Assembly (NCBI GenBank): GCA_049296795.1
Contig: JBAQTC010000056.1
Location: 1 to 48,323 of the forward strand
Length of the DNA: 48,323 bases
Direction of reading: 5' to 3'
Source of the DNA: CAXNKH01 sp049296795
GTDB taxonomy: Bacteria; Pseudomonadota; Gammaproteobacteria; Burkholderiales; Burkholderiaceae_C
Numbering within the stretch: the first letter of the stretch is position 1; the number at the start of each line of letters is the position of its first letter. A model generated the notes under the pieces. That model was not told the origin of the DNA. It saw nothing but the letters and a program-made list of their open reading frames with translations, and made no database searches. This document shows, piece after piece, positions 24,147-35,153 of this stretch. A program made the position numbers and the translations under genes.

Positions 24147-25679
24147 TCATAAAGGGATGTTCCCGTGCTTGCGCCAGGGGTTATCCAACTTCTTGTCGCG
24201 CAACATCACCAGTGAGCGGCAAATACGTTTACGGGTTTCATGCGGCAGGATGACGTCGTCGATAAAACCTCGGGCACCGGCAACAAAGGGATTGGCAAAG
24301 CGGGCTTTGTATTCCGCTTCTTTTTCAGCTAGTTTCACCGGGTCGGACTTGTCCTCGCGGAAAATGATTTCCACCGCGCCCTTGGCCCCCATCACGGCAA
24401 TTTCGGCATTGGGCCAGGCAAAGTTGACGTCGCCGCGCAAGTGTTTGGACGCCATCACGTCGTAAGCGCCGCCATAAGCTTTACGCGTGATCACGGTTAT
24501 CTTGGGAACGGTGCACTCAGCATAAGCGTAGAGCAATTTCGCACCATGCTTGATGATGCCGCCGTACTCTTGTGATGTGCCAGGCATGAAGCCAGGTACA
24601 TCAACGAATGTGATGACAGGGATATTAAAAGCATCACAAAACCGCACGAAACGCGCCGCTTTGATCGAACTCTTGATGTCCAGACAGCCCGCCAGCACCA
24701 GCGGCTGATTGGCGACGATGCCTACACTCTGCCCCTCCATTCGGGCAAAGCCAATGAGAATATTCTTAGCGTACTCGGGTTGCAGCTCGAAGAACTCACC
24801 ATCGTCAACCGTCTTCAAAATCAGCTCATGCATATCGTATGGCTTGTTCGGGTTGTCGGGCACCAGCGTGTCGAGTGAACCGTCCATGCGGTCTGCTGGG
24901 TCTCCGTTTTTGCGTACCGGCGCTTTCTCGCGGTTATTCAGCGGCAGGTAGTTGTACAGCCGACGCAACATCAACAAGGCATCGACATCGTTTTCGAAAG
25001 CCAAATCGGCAACGCCGCTTTGCGTGGTGTGGGTGATGGCACCACCAAGCTGTTCAGCGCTCACTTCCTCGTGTGTCACGGTCTTGACCACATCAGGGCC
25101 AGTGACAAACATATATGAACTGTCCTTGACCATGAAAATGAAATCGGTGATCGCCGGGCTGTAAACCGCGCCACCGGCGCTTGGCCCCATGATCATGCTA
25201 ATTTGCGGCACCACGCCGCTGGCCAGCACATTGCGCTGAAACACATCGGCATAGCCGCCCAAGGACGCCACGCCTTCTTGAATGCGAGCTCCGCCTGAAT
25301 CATTCAAGCCAATCACCGGCGCGCCGACCTTCATCGCCTGGTCCATCACCTTGCAAATTTTTTCTGCATGGGCTTCAGACAATGCGCCGCCAAACACGGT
25401 GAAATCCTGGCTGTAAACAAATACCAGACGCCCGTTAATCATGCCGTAACCGGTCACCACGCCGTCGCCCGGGATCTTGTTGTCTTGCATACCAAAATCG
25501 ACACAACGGTGTTCGACAAACATGTCCCACTCTTCGAATGTCCCTTCGTCAAGCAACAGCTCGATGCGCTCACGCGCTGTGAGCTTGCCTTTGCTGTGCT
25601 GGGTTTCAATGCGTTTGAGCCCACCGCCGAGTCGCGCTAATTCCCGCTTGGCCTCTAATTGCTCAAGAATGTCATGCAT
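24147..25679 (-). CDS. pccB: Propionyl-CoA carboxylase beta subunit (carboxyltransferase)
   Basis: Transfers carboxyl from biotin to propionyl-CoA, giving (S)-methylmalonyl-CoA. 510 residues with two crotonase-like halves. Landmarks are HSKGKLTARERIELLLDEGTF-type entry near residue 28 (shortened here), GLNDSGGARIQEGV near 122, IMGPSAGGAVYSPAITDF near 163 and PGFMPGTSQEYGGIIKHGAK near 365-384. Ends with NIPL, typical of PccB. It starts nine bases after meaB. The 191 bases to pccA contain the duplicated pccA start region. Confidence 0.94.
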   Translation of the reverse strand: MHDILEQLEAKRELARLGGGLKRIETQHSKGKLTARERIELLLDEGTFEEWDMFVEHRCVDFGMQDNKIPGDGVVTGYGMINGRLVFVYSQDFTVFGGALSEAHAEKICKVMDQAMKVGAPVIGLNDSGGARIQEGVASLGGYADVFQRNVLASGVVPQISMIMGPSAGGAVYSPAITDFIFMVKDSSYMFVTGPDVVKTVTHEEVSAEQLGGAITHTTQSGVADLAFENDVDALLMLRRLYNYLPLNNREKAPVRKNGDPADRMDGSLDTLVPDNPNKPYDMHELILKTVDDGEFFELQPEYAKNILIGFARMEGQSVGIVANQPLVLAGCLDIKSSIKAARFVRFCDAFNIPVITFVDVPGFMPGTSQEYGGIIKHGAKLLYAYAECTVPKITVITRKAYGGAYDVMASKHLRGDVNFAWPNAEIAVMGAKGAVEIIFREDKSDPVKLAEKEAEYKARFANPFVAGARGFIDDVILPHETRKRICRSLVMLRDKKLDNPWRKHGNIPL

Positions 25680-25688
25680 ATTTTTCTT

Positions 25689-26689
25689 TCAATTGATGTG
25701 TGCTGCCAGCAACTGCCTGGCTGCAGTTGAGGCCGCTAATCGTCCCGCCAGCACCGCCTCGGTCAAGCTAGGCAACAACTCACGCACCCGTGGGTTGTGC
25801 GAAAAAGTCTGTTTCAGTCCGGCGTCAATGCGTTCCCACATCCAAGCCTGGGCCTGATGCTGGCGCCTGGCTGTCAGTCGGCCATTGGTGGTTTGCACGC
25901 TTCTGAACTGGCTCACGACCCGCCAAAAATCTTCCAGTCCCGTGCTTTTCAACGCACTGCATTGAAGGACTTGTGGCTGCCAGATGCTCGCATCATGATG
26001 CGCGTGATCCGGATGGCCGTGTTGCCCGAGCAGCCGCAATGCACTGGTAATTTGGGCCTGTGCTCGGGTGGCAGCATCGGTATCGAGATCCGCCTTGTTG
26101 ATCAACACCAAGTCCGCCAGTTCCATCACGCCTTTTTTGATCGCCTGCAAATCATCGCCCGCATTGGGCAACTGCATCAGTACAAACAGATCGGTCATGC
26201 TGGCGACGGCGATTTCGCTTTGACCGACGCCCACCGTTTCTACGATCACGATGTCGTAGCCAGCAGCTTCACACACCAGCATGGCCTCGCGGGTTTTTTC
26301 GGCCACGCCACCGAGCGTTCCGCTCGACGGGCTGGGCCGAATATAGGCTTTTTCATGAACCGACAGATGTTCCATCCGCGTCTTATCGCCCAAAATAGAG
26401 CCGCCCGAGATGGTGCTTGAGGGGTCAATCGTAAGCACCGCCACCCGATGGCCCTGCTCAATCAGGTACAAACCCAAGACTTCGATGAAAGTCGATTTAC
26501 CAACGCCGGGAACGCCGCTGATTCCCAAACGAAAGGCTTTGCCGGTGAGCGGCAACAAATCGGTGAGAAAAGCATCGGCCTGAATTCGATGATCAGGCAA
26601 CGTCGACTCCAACAACGTGATGGCCTTGGCCATGGCGCGGCGCTGCTGGGTGCCAGTGGCCTGAACCATGGCTTCAACGGAAATCTGCA

Positions 26690-26690
<1 letters not shown>
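25689..26690 (-). CDS. meaB: Methylmalonyl-CoA mutase-associated GTPase MeaB
   Basis: G3E-family GTPase that guards loading and reactivation of the B12 cofactor in methylmalonyl-CoA mutase. Walker A GVPGVGKSTF lies near residue 60; DPSS, ETVGVGQSE near 150 and NKAD near 200 are the other G motifs. The length is about 333 residues, normal for MeaB. The mcm stop and this start share bases (TGATG), a strong sign of translational coupling, so the ATG at 26690 is preferred to the TTG one codon upstream. The older database name ArgK refers to this family. Confidence 0.95.
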
Positions 26691-28843
<2,153 letters not shown>

Positions 28844-28944
28844 GAAACGGCGATTTGAGTTGAGATAGTAGGCACACGAGACCCACAGTTTACCTTTCCA
28901 GCAGGCTGGACTGTGCGCGTCCACCGCGGCTCATGACCCTGCGA

Positions 28945-29961
28945 TTAGGCCGCAATGTCGCTTCGGTGATTCGCCAGCTTCCAAACTCCATGCGCCGGTT
29001 GCGTCTTAAGCCTATGATCACTCCAGACTTGGCGCCAGCGCCGGGCACCCGGCAAGCCGTGGCGAAGACCCAACATATGACGGGCTATCGTGGTCCAGGG
29101 CGTGCCATGCTGAGCTGCTTCACGGTCCATATAAGCCACCATGCGCTCTTCAACCTGCTCGCGAGTCAGCGTGCAAGCGGGTGCGCCAAAGTACGCCTCG
29201 TCCCAATCGGCCAATGTCCAGGGGTTGTGATAGGCCTCGCGCCCCACCATCACGCCATCGATTTCGGCCAGTTGCTCCTTGATTTGAGCCTGTGTACTCA
29301 AGCCGCCATTGATGACAAGGGTGAGCTCGGGGAAATCGCGTTTGAGCCTATGCACGAGTGCGTAACGCAACGGGGGGATTTCACGGTTTTCTTTCGGGCT
29401 AAGTCCTTTGAGCCAGGCGTTACGGGCATGAACGATAAAGGTTTGGCAACCCGCTTGACTCACAGTGCCAACAAAATCACGAACGAATTCATAGCTCTCG
29501 GTTTTGTCGATACCAATTCGATGTTTGACCGTGACCGGCAGGTCCACCACGTCGACCATGGCTTTGACGCAATCAGCCACCAAGGCCGCTTCCGCCATCA
29601 GGCAAGCGCCAAAAGCACCACGCTGGACGCGCTCCGAAGGGCAACCACAGTTCAGATTAATTTCGTCGTAACCCCATTGCTGACCCAATTCGGCACAACG
29701 TGCCAAATCCGCCGGCTCACTGCCCCCCAGCTGCAGGGCAACCGGGTGTTCCTCTACATTGAAGTCCAAATGGCGCGCTACATCACCGTGCAACAAAGCG
29801 CCACTGGTCACCATCTCGGTGTAAAGCAGGGCGTGACGGGTCATCAAGCGGTGGAAATAGCGGCAATGACGATCTGTCCAATCCATCATAGGTGCCACTG
29901 ACATGCGCCAATTCGGCGCGAATGAAGGGCTCACTGATTCTGGGGCAAACAAGGCTGGCAT
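28945..29961 (-). CDS. dusA: tRNA-dihydrouridine synthase A
   Basis: FMN enzyme that reduces uridine 20/20a in the tRNA D loop. SVAPMMDWTDRHCRYFHR is the DusA N-terminal signature. LNCGCPSERVQRGAFGACLM holds the catalytic cysteine, and the FMN-binding residues ITVKHRIG-like (VTVKHRIGID), NGGL and MVGREAYHNPW follow in order. I give the ATG at 29961 as start; a GTG at 29985 would add eight residues, and neither has a clear ribosome site. It is divergent from the uspA-like gene. Length is about 338 residues, usual for the family. Confidence 0.94.
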   Translation of the reverse strand: MPALFAPESVSPSFAPNWRMSVAPMMDWTDRHCRYFHRLMTRHALLYTEMVTSGALLHGDVARHLDFNVEEHPVALQLGGSEPADLARCAELGQQWGYDEINLNCGCPSERVQRGAFGACLMAEAALVADCVKAMVDVVDLPVTVKHRIGIDKTESYEFVRDFVGTVSQAGCQTFIVHARNAWLKGLSPKENREIPPLRYALVHRLKRDFPELTLVINGGLSTQAQIKEQLAEIDGVMVGREAYHNPWTLADWDEAYFGAPACTLTREQVEERMVAYMDREAAQHGTPWTTIARHMLGLRHGLPGARRWRQVWSDHRLKTQPAHGVWKLANHRSDIAA

Positions 29962-30054
29962 GGGGGTGATTATCCGACTGTTCACGGGCTAAAAAGTCTG
30001 CTAACGTAACGCCAGCATGCGGTAAATCTTTAATTCACACGATGGGAGGGTTCT

Positions 30055-30498
30055 ATGTATCAGCGTATTTTGATTGCTACCGATGGCTCCAGCTTATCCA
30101 AGAAAGCGGTTGCCAGCGGCATCTCACTGGCTGCCCTTAGCAACGCCCAGTTGATTGCACTCAAAGTGGTTCCGCGTTACCCGATCAGCTACTTTGAAGG
30201 CAGCTTGCCGCTACCCGCTCAGGAAATCGCCAGGGTCGAGAAGCAGTGGGCCGATGAGGGTGAGTCCGTGGTGCAATCCGTCCAAAACGCTGCTTTCAAA
30301 CAAGGTGTCAAAACCAAGACCGTGACCGTCAAGTCAGACATAATTTCTGAGGCGATCATTGCGACGGCAAAAAAACACAAATGTGATTTGATTGTCATGG
30401 CCTCGCATGGCCGGCGTGGCATCAAACGTATCCTGCTCGGCAGTGAAACCCAACAAGTGCTCACCCATAGCCAGATTCCGGTTTTGGTCTTGCGCTAG
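30055..30498 (+). CDS. Universal stress protein (UspA family, ATP-binding type)
   Basis: A 147-residue single Usp domain. It starts MYQRILIATDGSS and carries the nucleotide motif near the C-terminus, SHGRRGIKRILLGSETQQVL (G-x2-G-x9-G[S/T]), followed by HSQIPVLVLR. That pattern marks the ATP-binding subgroup. The ribosome site GGGAGG precedes the ATG by six bases. It is upstream of the malonate cluster but separated by about 90 bases; a functional link is not evident. Confidence 0.92.
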   Translation: MYQRILIATDGSSLSKKAVASGISLAALSNAQLIALKVVPRYPISYFEGSLPLPAQEIARVEKQWADEGESVVQSVQNAAFKQGVKTKTVTVKSDIISEAIIATAKKHKCDLIVMASHGRRGIKRILLGSETQQVLTHSQIPVLVLR

Positions 30499-30589
30499 CC
30501 CCATCCCAACCGACAGATTGATTTACCCGACTTGGACGCCGGTAGAATCACTGCCTCAATCCAATGGTTCTATAACTTTTGTAGGTGAC

Positions 30590-31570
30590 ATGATGATGAA
30601 ACTGACAACCAAACTGGCCGCACTCTTGTCGATGCTCGCCTTGGCACTTGGAGCCAGCCTGGCTCAAGCTCAAACCTGGCCGAACAAGCCAATTCGCATT
30701 CTCAACCCCTTCCCCGCAGGTGGGGGTACCGATACTTTTGCCCGTCCGTTGGCAGCGAAGTTGACCCAAAGCCTGGGGCAATCGGTGTATGTGGAAAATC
30801 AAGGCGGAGCCGGCGGCACCGTGGGCGCAGCCAATGCAGCCCGTGCCAACCCTGATGGTTACACCTTCTTCATGGGCGCCATTCACCACACCATTGCTGA
30901 GAGCCTCTACCCCAAGCTGACCTACCATCTGGAACGCGAATTTGTTCCCATCACGGTGGTGGCCGCCGTGCCGCAGGTGATGGTGGTCCATCCCAAGCAC
31001 CCTTTCAAGACCATCAAAGAATTGATTGACTACGCCAAAGCCAACCCCGGCAAACTCAACTATGGATCCCCCGGTGCCGGCACTTCGCACCATTTGGCGA
31101 TGGAGCTGTTCAAGAAAGTCACAGGCACCCACATCACCCACATCCCCTACCGCGGCGCCGGGCCCATGATGCAGGACTTCCTGGCCGGTCAAGTTGACGT
31201 TGTCTTTGACGGCATGGGCACTTCTTCTGCTCAGATCAAGGCCGGTAAATTGCGCGCACTGGCCATTGCCAAGCCAGCTCGGGTCGCCGCGTTCCCTGAT
31301 ATTCCAACCATGGACGAGGCCGGTGTTCATGGCATGGTCGTCAGTTCGTGGTATGCCTTGTGGGCCATTAAGGGAACACCCAAGGACATCGTTGACCGGA
31401 TGTACCAAGAAACTATCAAGGCGATGAACCTGGCTGACATGAAGGAAATCTGGGCCTCGCAAGTCGCTGAAAGTGGCGGCTATACCCCGGATCAATTCAA
31501 AACCTTTATTCACAGCGAAATCGGTCGCTGGAACAAAGTAGTCAAGGATGCCAACGTCACGTTGAACTGA
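30590..31570 (+). CDS. Bug-family tripartite tricarboxylate-type substrate-binding protein
   Basis: Periplasmic receptor of the TctC/Bug family, 326 residues. A clear Sec signal peptide (KLTTKLAALLSMLALALGAS then AQAQ) is followed by the Bug start TWPNKPIRILNPFPAGGGTD, where the GGGTD loop binds the carboxylate. Later segments GYTFFMGAIHHTIAES and GAGPMMQDFLAGQVDVVFDG fit the family. Three ATG codons lie together; I use the first. No TctA/TctB permease is encoded nearby, which is common for the many Bug proteins of Burkholderiales. Next to CoA-transferase and malonyl-CoA decarboxylase genes, malonate is a plausible ligand. A terminator follows. Confidence 0.88.
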   Translation: MMMKLTTKLAALLSMLALALGASLAQAQTWPNKPIRILNPFPAGGGTDTFARPLAAKLTQSLGQSVYVENQGGAGGTVGAANAARANPDGYTFFMGAIHHTIAESLYPKLTYHLEREFVPITVVAAVPQVMVVHPKHPFKTIKELIDYAKANPGKLNYGSPGAGTSHHLAMELFKKVTGTHITHIPYRGAGPMMQDFLAGQVDVVFDGMGTSSAQIKAGKLRALAIAKPARVAAFPDIPTMDEAGVHGMVVSSWYALWAIKGTPKDIVDRMYQETIKAMNLADMKEIWASQVAESGGYTPDQFKTFIHSEIGRWNKVVKDANVTLN

Positions 31571-31611
31571 TCCCAAAGCAGGCTTGCAGAACGCGCCGCA
31601 AGCCTTGGCCC

Positions 31612-31656
31612 AAACCCTGGGGATGAAGCACACTTCGCCTCAGGGTTTTTATTTTT
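31612..31656 (+). terminator. Rho-independent terminator after the Bug gene
   Basis: AAACCCTG and CAGGGTTT form an 8-bp stem, with an inner GAAG/CTTC pairing, followed by a T-rich tract (TTTTTATTTTT). It lies 40 bases after the Bug stop and separates this gene from the CoA-transferase, which would then need its own promoter or read-through. Confidence 0.8.
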
Positions 31657-31705
31657 AGCAAGCCCTTGGCTTATCCAATTTTTCTCTACTGGAACCATCG
31701 CCGTT

Positions 31706-32929
31706 ATGTCTGGCCCTCTCTCTCATATTCGTGTTCTCGACCTTTCACGCGTTCTGGCCGGCCCTTGGGCTGGTCAAAATTTAGCTGACTTAGGTGCCGA
31801 AGTGATCAAGGTCGAACGACCTAAAACGGGTGACGACTCACGCGCTTTCGGGCCACCCTGGGTCAAAGACCAGCAAGGCAATGACACCCGGGAATCGGCT
31901 TACTACACGGCTGCCAACCGTGGCAAAAAGTCGATCACCCTGAACCTGTCACAACCCGAAGGCCAAGCCCTGGTTCGAGAACTCGCCCGCAGTGTTGATG
32001 TCCTGATTGAGAACTACAAATTTGGCGACCTCGCGCGCTACGGCCTGGGCTATGAGGATTTGAAGCAAATTAATCCCGGCCTGATCTACTGCTCGGTCAC
32101 CGGCTTCGGTCAGACCGGCCCCTACCGCGAGCATCCGGGTTATGACTTCATGATCCAGGGCATGGGTGGCATGATGAGTGTGACAGGCGAACCCGACGAT
32201 GCACCCGGAGGCGGTCCACAACGCGCAGGTGTACCGGTGGCTGACATCATCACCGGCATGTACGCCTCGATCGCGATTTGTGCTGCGATTGCCCACCGAG
32301 CCGAGACCGGCGTCGGCCAGCAACTCGATTTGGCCTTACTCGACTCGCAAATTGCTTTGCTCAGTTACCAAAACACCAATTACTTTGCCACGGGAACGCC
32401 ACCCAAACGAATTGGCAACCTGCATCCGAACATCGTTCCCTACCAGCCGTTCAAAACGGCCGACGGCAGCGTGATCCTGGCTTGTGGCAACGACAACCTA
32501 TTTCGCAAGTTTTGTGAAGCGGCTGGCTGTACCGAATTGCTGGCTGATCCCCGCTTCACGGGCAATGGACTTCGGGTAGAGAACCGCAGCGAACTGACGC
32601 GCTTATTGCAACAGGTATTTATCCAGCGCAGCACCCGTGACTGGGTTGATTTGCTGGAAGCCGCCGGCGTTCCCAATGGCCCGATTAACAATATTGCCCA
32701 GGTCTTTGAAGAACCCCAGGTCAAGGCCCGCGGCATCAAGGTCGAACTCGACCATCCGGTGGCAGGCAAATTGCCTACAGTGGCCAGTCCCATGCGTTTT
32801 TCTGCAACACCGGTCGAATACAAAAGAGCGCCCCCAATCCTGGGACAACACACTGAAGAAATTCTGCGCGAGCGTTTACAACTCGACAGCGCCGCCATTT
32901 CCAAGTTACGCTCAGAGGGAACCATCTAA
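31706..32929 (+). CDS. CaiB/BaiF-family (class III) CoA-transferase
   Basis: A 407-residue class III CoA-transferase, which swaps CoA between acyl groups through an aspartyl-CoA anhydride. The N-terminus IRVLDLSRVLAGPWAGQNLADLGAEVIKVE is family-typical (given in part here as VLDLSRVLAGPWAGQ). The catalytic aspartate is in VPVADIITGMYAS, near residue 180, and GRLGNLHP-like KRIGNLHPNIVPYQPF follows. Together with malonyl-CoA decarboxylase 15 bases downstream it may charge malonate using acetyl-CoA or succinyl-CoA. Substrate unproven. Confidence 0.85.
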   Translation: MSGPLSHIRVLDLSRVLAGPWAGQNLADLGAEVIKVERPKTGDDSRAFGPPWVKDQQGNDTRESAYYTAANRGKKSITLNLSQPEGQALVRELARSVDVLIENYKFGDLARYGLGYEDLKQINPGLIYCSVTGFGQTGPYREHPGYDFMIQGMGGMMSVTGEPDDAPGGGPQRAGVPVADIITGMYASIAICAAIAHRAETGVGQQLDLALLDSQIALLSYQNTNYFATGTPPKRIGNLHPNIVPYQPFKTADGSVILACGNDNLFRKFCEAAGCTELLADPRFTGNGLRVENRSELTRLLQQVFIQRSTRDWVDLLEAAGVPNGPINNIAQVFEEPQVKARGIKVELDHPVAGKLPTVASPMRFSATPVEYKRAPPILGQHTEEILRERLQLDSAAISKLRSEGTI

Positions 32930-32944
32930 GCGCAAAGGAATCGA

Positions 32945-34252
32945 ATGCTTGAAGGATTGAAAAGAATCACTCAAAAAACCAGCCAGAAACGCGTCTTGAC
33001 CGCTTTGTTTCACGACTGTCAAGTACTGATGTCAGAGCGTGGCGAAGCCAATAGTGTGGTGATTGGTCGCCAACTGATTGAGCATTTATCCAAACTGACA
33101 GAAGAACAGTTACTCGAATTTTTCAAGCGACTCGCACTCGATTTCAGTCCCCACCCGGCTCAGGTTCTGGCCGCGGCGCAGTCTTATTTCGAGCAGTCTT
33201 CTCCGGCAAACCTCAAACGGCTTTTGCAAACCACTGAGCCGCCGCGGCTGGAACTGTTTCGACGCATCAACCGCACACCGGGTGGCACTGCCGCCATGGT
33301 CGCCATGCGATCCACCTTACTCAAACAGTTGCGCGCTCACCCCGAACTTCAGGTGCTGGAAAACGACTTGCTCCATGTTTTTACCAGCTGGTTCAATCCG
33401 GGATTCTTGGAAATGCAGAAAGTGGACTGGGATTCACCAGCACGATTACTGGAAAAGCTGATCCAACACGAAGCAGTCCATGAGATCGACGGCTGGGATG
33501 ATTTACGCCGCAGGTTGGCACCCGATAGACGTTGCTTTGCGTTCTTCCACCCTCAATTACCCGGCGAGCCACTGATTTTTGTCGAGGTCGCACTGCTGCC
33601 CGAGATGCCCGCTGCAATTGCCCCGTTAATCGACAAGAAATCAGAGTCTTTGCTGCCAGCACAGTTCAAGGTGGCAACGTTCTACTCCATCAGCAACTGT
33701 GAAACCGGTCTGCGCGGCGTGTCCCTTGGCAACTTCCTGATCAAGCGGGTGGCCGAACAATTGAAGCTTGAGCTGCCGCAAATCAAGACTTTTTGCACCA
33801 TCTCACCGATACCCGGTTTTTCCGCTTGGTTACTGGCAACCACGGATTTCAGACACCTTCATGGGCAGCGACGAGGTCTGGGTCTGCGCCTGAGCAAGGC
33901 CCGAGAACTGTTGCTACTGAACTGCAACGGGGATCTTTCCAGCTTGGCCCAGATCAGCGTTCTGCGCAGCCTCGCGCCTGAGCTGCAACAAGCCTTGCAG
34001 CGCTTGTGCAGTGCTTATCTGGCCCACCAGTCGGTAGCAAGCGGGGCTGATCCCGTGGCACGCTTTCACTTGGACAATGGCGCCCGGCTCGAACGCATCA
34101 ATCCGCAGGCTGACCTGTCTAAGAAAGGTATGAAGCAATCTTTTTCAACGATGGTGAACTACTTGTATGACCTCGAACAGATCGAGACCAACCATGAAAA
34201 ATTTATTCATGGTGAAGTGGTTTACGCCAAGTCGGTCGACAAACTGCTTTAG
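32945..34252 (+). CDS. Malonyl-CoA decarboxylase
   Basis: Converts malonyl-CoA to acetyl-CoA and CO2. 435 residues with the N-terminal helical domain (about 1-160, including MVAMRSTLLKQLR) and the C-terminal acetyltransferase-like domain. CTISPIPGFSAWL near residue 285 is the conserved active-site segment, and DPVARFHLDNGARLERINP near 370 holds the expected catalytic histidine. The rhizobial counterpart is MatA, but this copy sits behind a CoA-transferase instead of a malonyl-CoA synthetase (MatB). It is convergent with lgt, with only 11 bases between the stops. Confidence 0.92.
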   Translation: MLEGLKRITQKTSQKRVLTALFHDCQVLMSERGEANSVVIGRQLIEHLSKLTEEQLLEFFKRLALDFSPHPAQVLAAAQSYFEQSSPANLKRLLQTTEPPRLELFRRINRTPGGTAAMVAMRSTLLKQLRAHPELQVLENDLLHVFTSWFNPGFLEMQKVDWDSPARLLEKLIQHEAVHEIDGWDDLRRRLAPDRRCFAFFHPQLPGEPLIFVEVALLPEMPAAIAPLIDKKSESLLPAQFKVATFYSISNCETGLRGVSLGNFLIKRVAEQLKLELPQIKTFCTISPIPGFSAWLLATTDFRHLHGQRRGLGLRLSKARELLLLNCNGDLSSLAQISVLRSLAPELQQALQRLCSAYLAHQSVASGADPVARFHLDNGARLERINPQADLSKKGMKQSFSTMVNYLYDLEQIETNHEKFIHGEVVYAKSVDKLL

Positions 34253-34263
34253 CGCGGACTGAT

Positions 34264-35076
34264 CTATTGGGCCCGAGTGTCTTTGGCCCACAGCCACAGT
34301 AGCGCGCCCCCCACAATCATCGGGACACACAGCCACTGTCCCATGCTCATGTTCAGCGCCAGCAATCCCAGGTGTGCATCAGGTTCCCTGAAGTATTCAG
34401 CGACAAAGCGAAACACCCCATAGCCCATTAAAAACAAGGCAGCGACCCGACCTTCGGGTCTGGATTTTCGGGCATAGAGCCACAGCACGACGAACAACAG
34501 GAGTCCCTCAAGCACAAACTGGTAGAGCTGAGAAGGGTGGCGCGGCAAATTGGAGCCGCTGCTGGGAAACACCATGGCCCAAGGCAAAGCCGGGTCGGCA
34601 AATCGGCCCCACAGTTCGCCATTGATGAAATTCCCAATACGACCAGCGGCCAATCCGGTTGGCACACAAGGTGCCACAAAGTCAGCCACTTGTAGCCAGG
34701 GTTTGTGACGGGTTCGGGCGAACCAAATCATGGCCCCGACCACCCCGAGCATGCCGCCATGAAAGCTCATGCCGCCCTGCCACAGCGCCAAAATCTCCAG
34801 CGGATGGAGCAGATAGTAAGACGGTTTGTAGAACAAACAATAACCTAAGCGACCGCCAAGTACCACCCCCATCACGCCCAAAAATAATATGTCTTCAAGA
34901 TCGACCCGACGCCAAGCTGCCGACCTGGTCGCGCCAGCAAAAGGCTGGTGCCCAAGCCGTCGGAGACCAAGCAGCATGAACAAGCCAAAAGCTGCCAAAT
35001 AGGTCAAACCGTACCAATGAATTGCCAAGGGGCCGAGCTGCAGCGCAACTGGATTAATTTCAGGGTGAATCAACAT
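34264..35076 (-). CDS. lgt: Prolipoprotein diacylglyceryl transferase
   Basis: Inner-membrane enzyme that adds diacylglycerol to the lipobox cysteine of prolipoproteins. From MLIHPEINPVALQLG it is 270 residues, the normal size, with about seven membrane helices. The Lgt signature GRIGNFINGELWGR is at about residue 140-153, GGMSFHGGMLG near 95 and HPSQLYQ near 185. An upstream in-frame extension to 35163 would overlap the ilvD start and is unsupported. It is head-to-head with ilvD, with 77 bases between starts. Confidence 0.96.
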   Translation of the reverse strand: MLIHPEINPVALQLGPLAIHWYGLTYLAAFGLFMLLGLRRLGHQPFAGATRSAAWRRVDLEDILFLGVMGVVLGGRLGYCLFYKPSYYLLHPLEILALWQGGMSFHGGMLGVVGAMIWFARTRHKPWLQVADFVAPCVPTGLAAGRIGNFINGELWGRFADPALPWAMVFPSSGSNLPRHPSQLYQFVLEGLLLFVVLWLYARKSRPEGRVAALFLMGYGVFRFVAEYFREPDAHLGLLALNMSMGQWLCVPMIVGGALLWLWAKDTRAQ

Positions 35077-35153
35077 GCTCGCATTGTGCCGCAGCCCCAA
35101 GTCGCAACGATTTACACTTGGCGCTTCAAGATTTCTACCTTTCGGACAAAACC

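Noticed and set aside
28844..28944. A cobalamin riboswitch before mcm
   Set aside because: The gap of about 100 bases is too short for a full cobalamin riboswitch, and no B12-box-like segment is visible. The mutase needs B12, but no riboswitch can be supported.
30548..31633. A 361-codon minus-strand frame opposite the Bug gene
   Set aside because: The plus-strand Bug protein has a signal peptide and family motifs through the same bases; the opposite frame has no recognisable domain.
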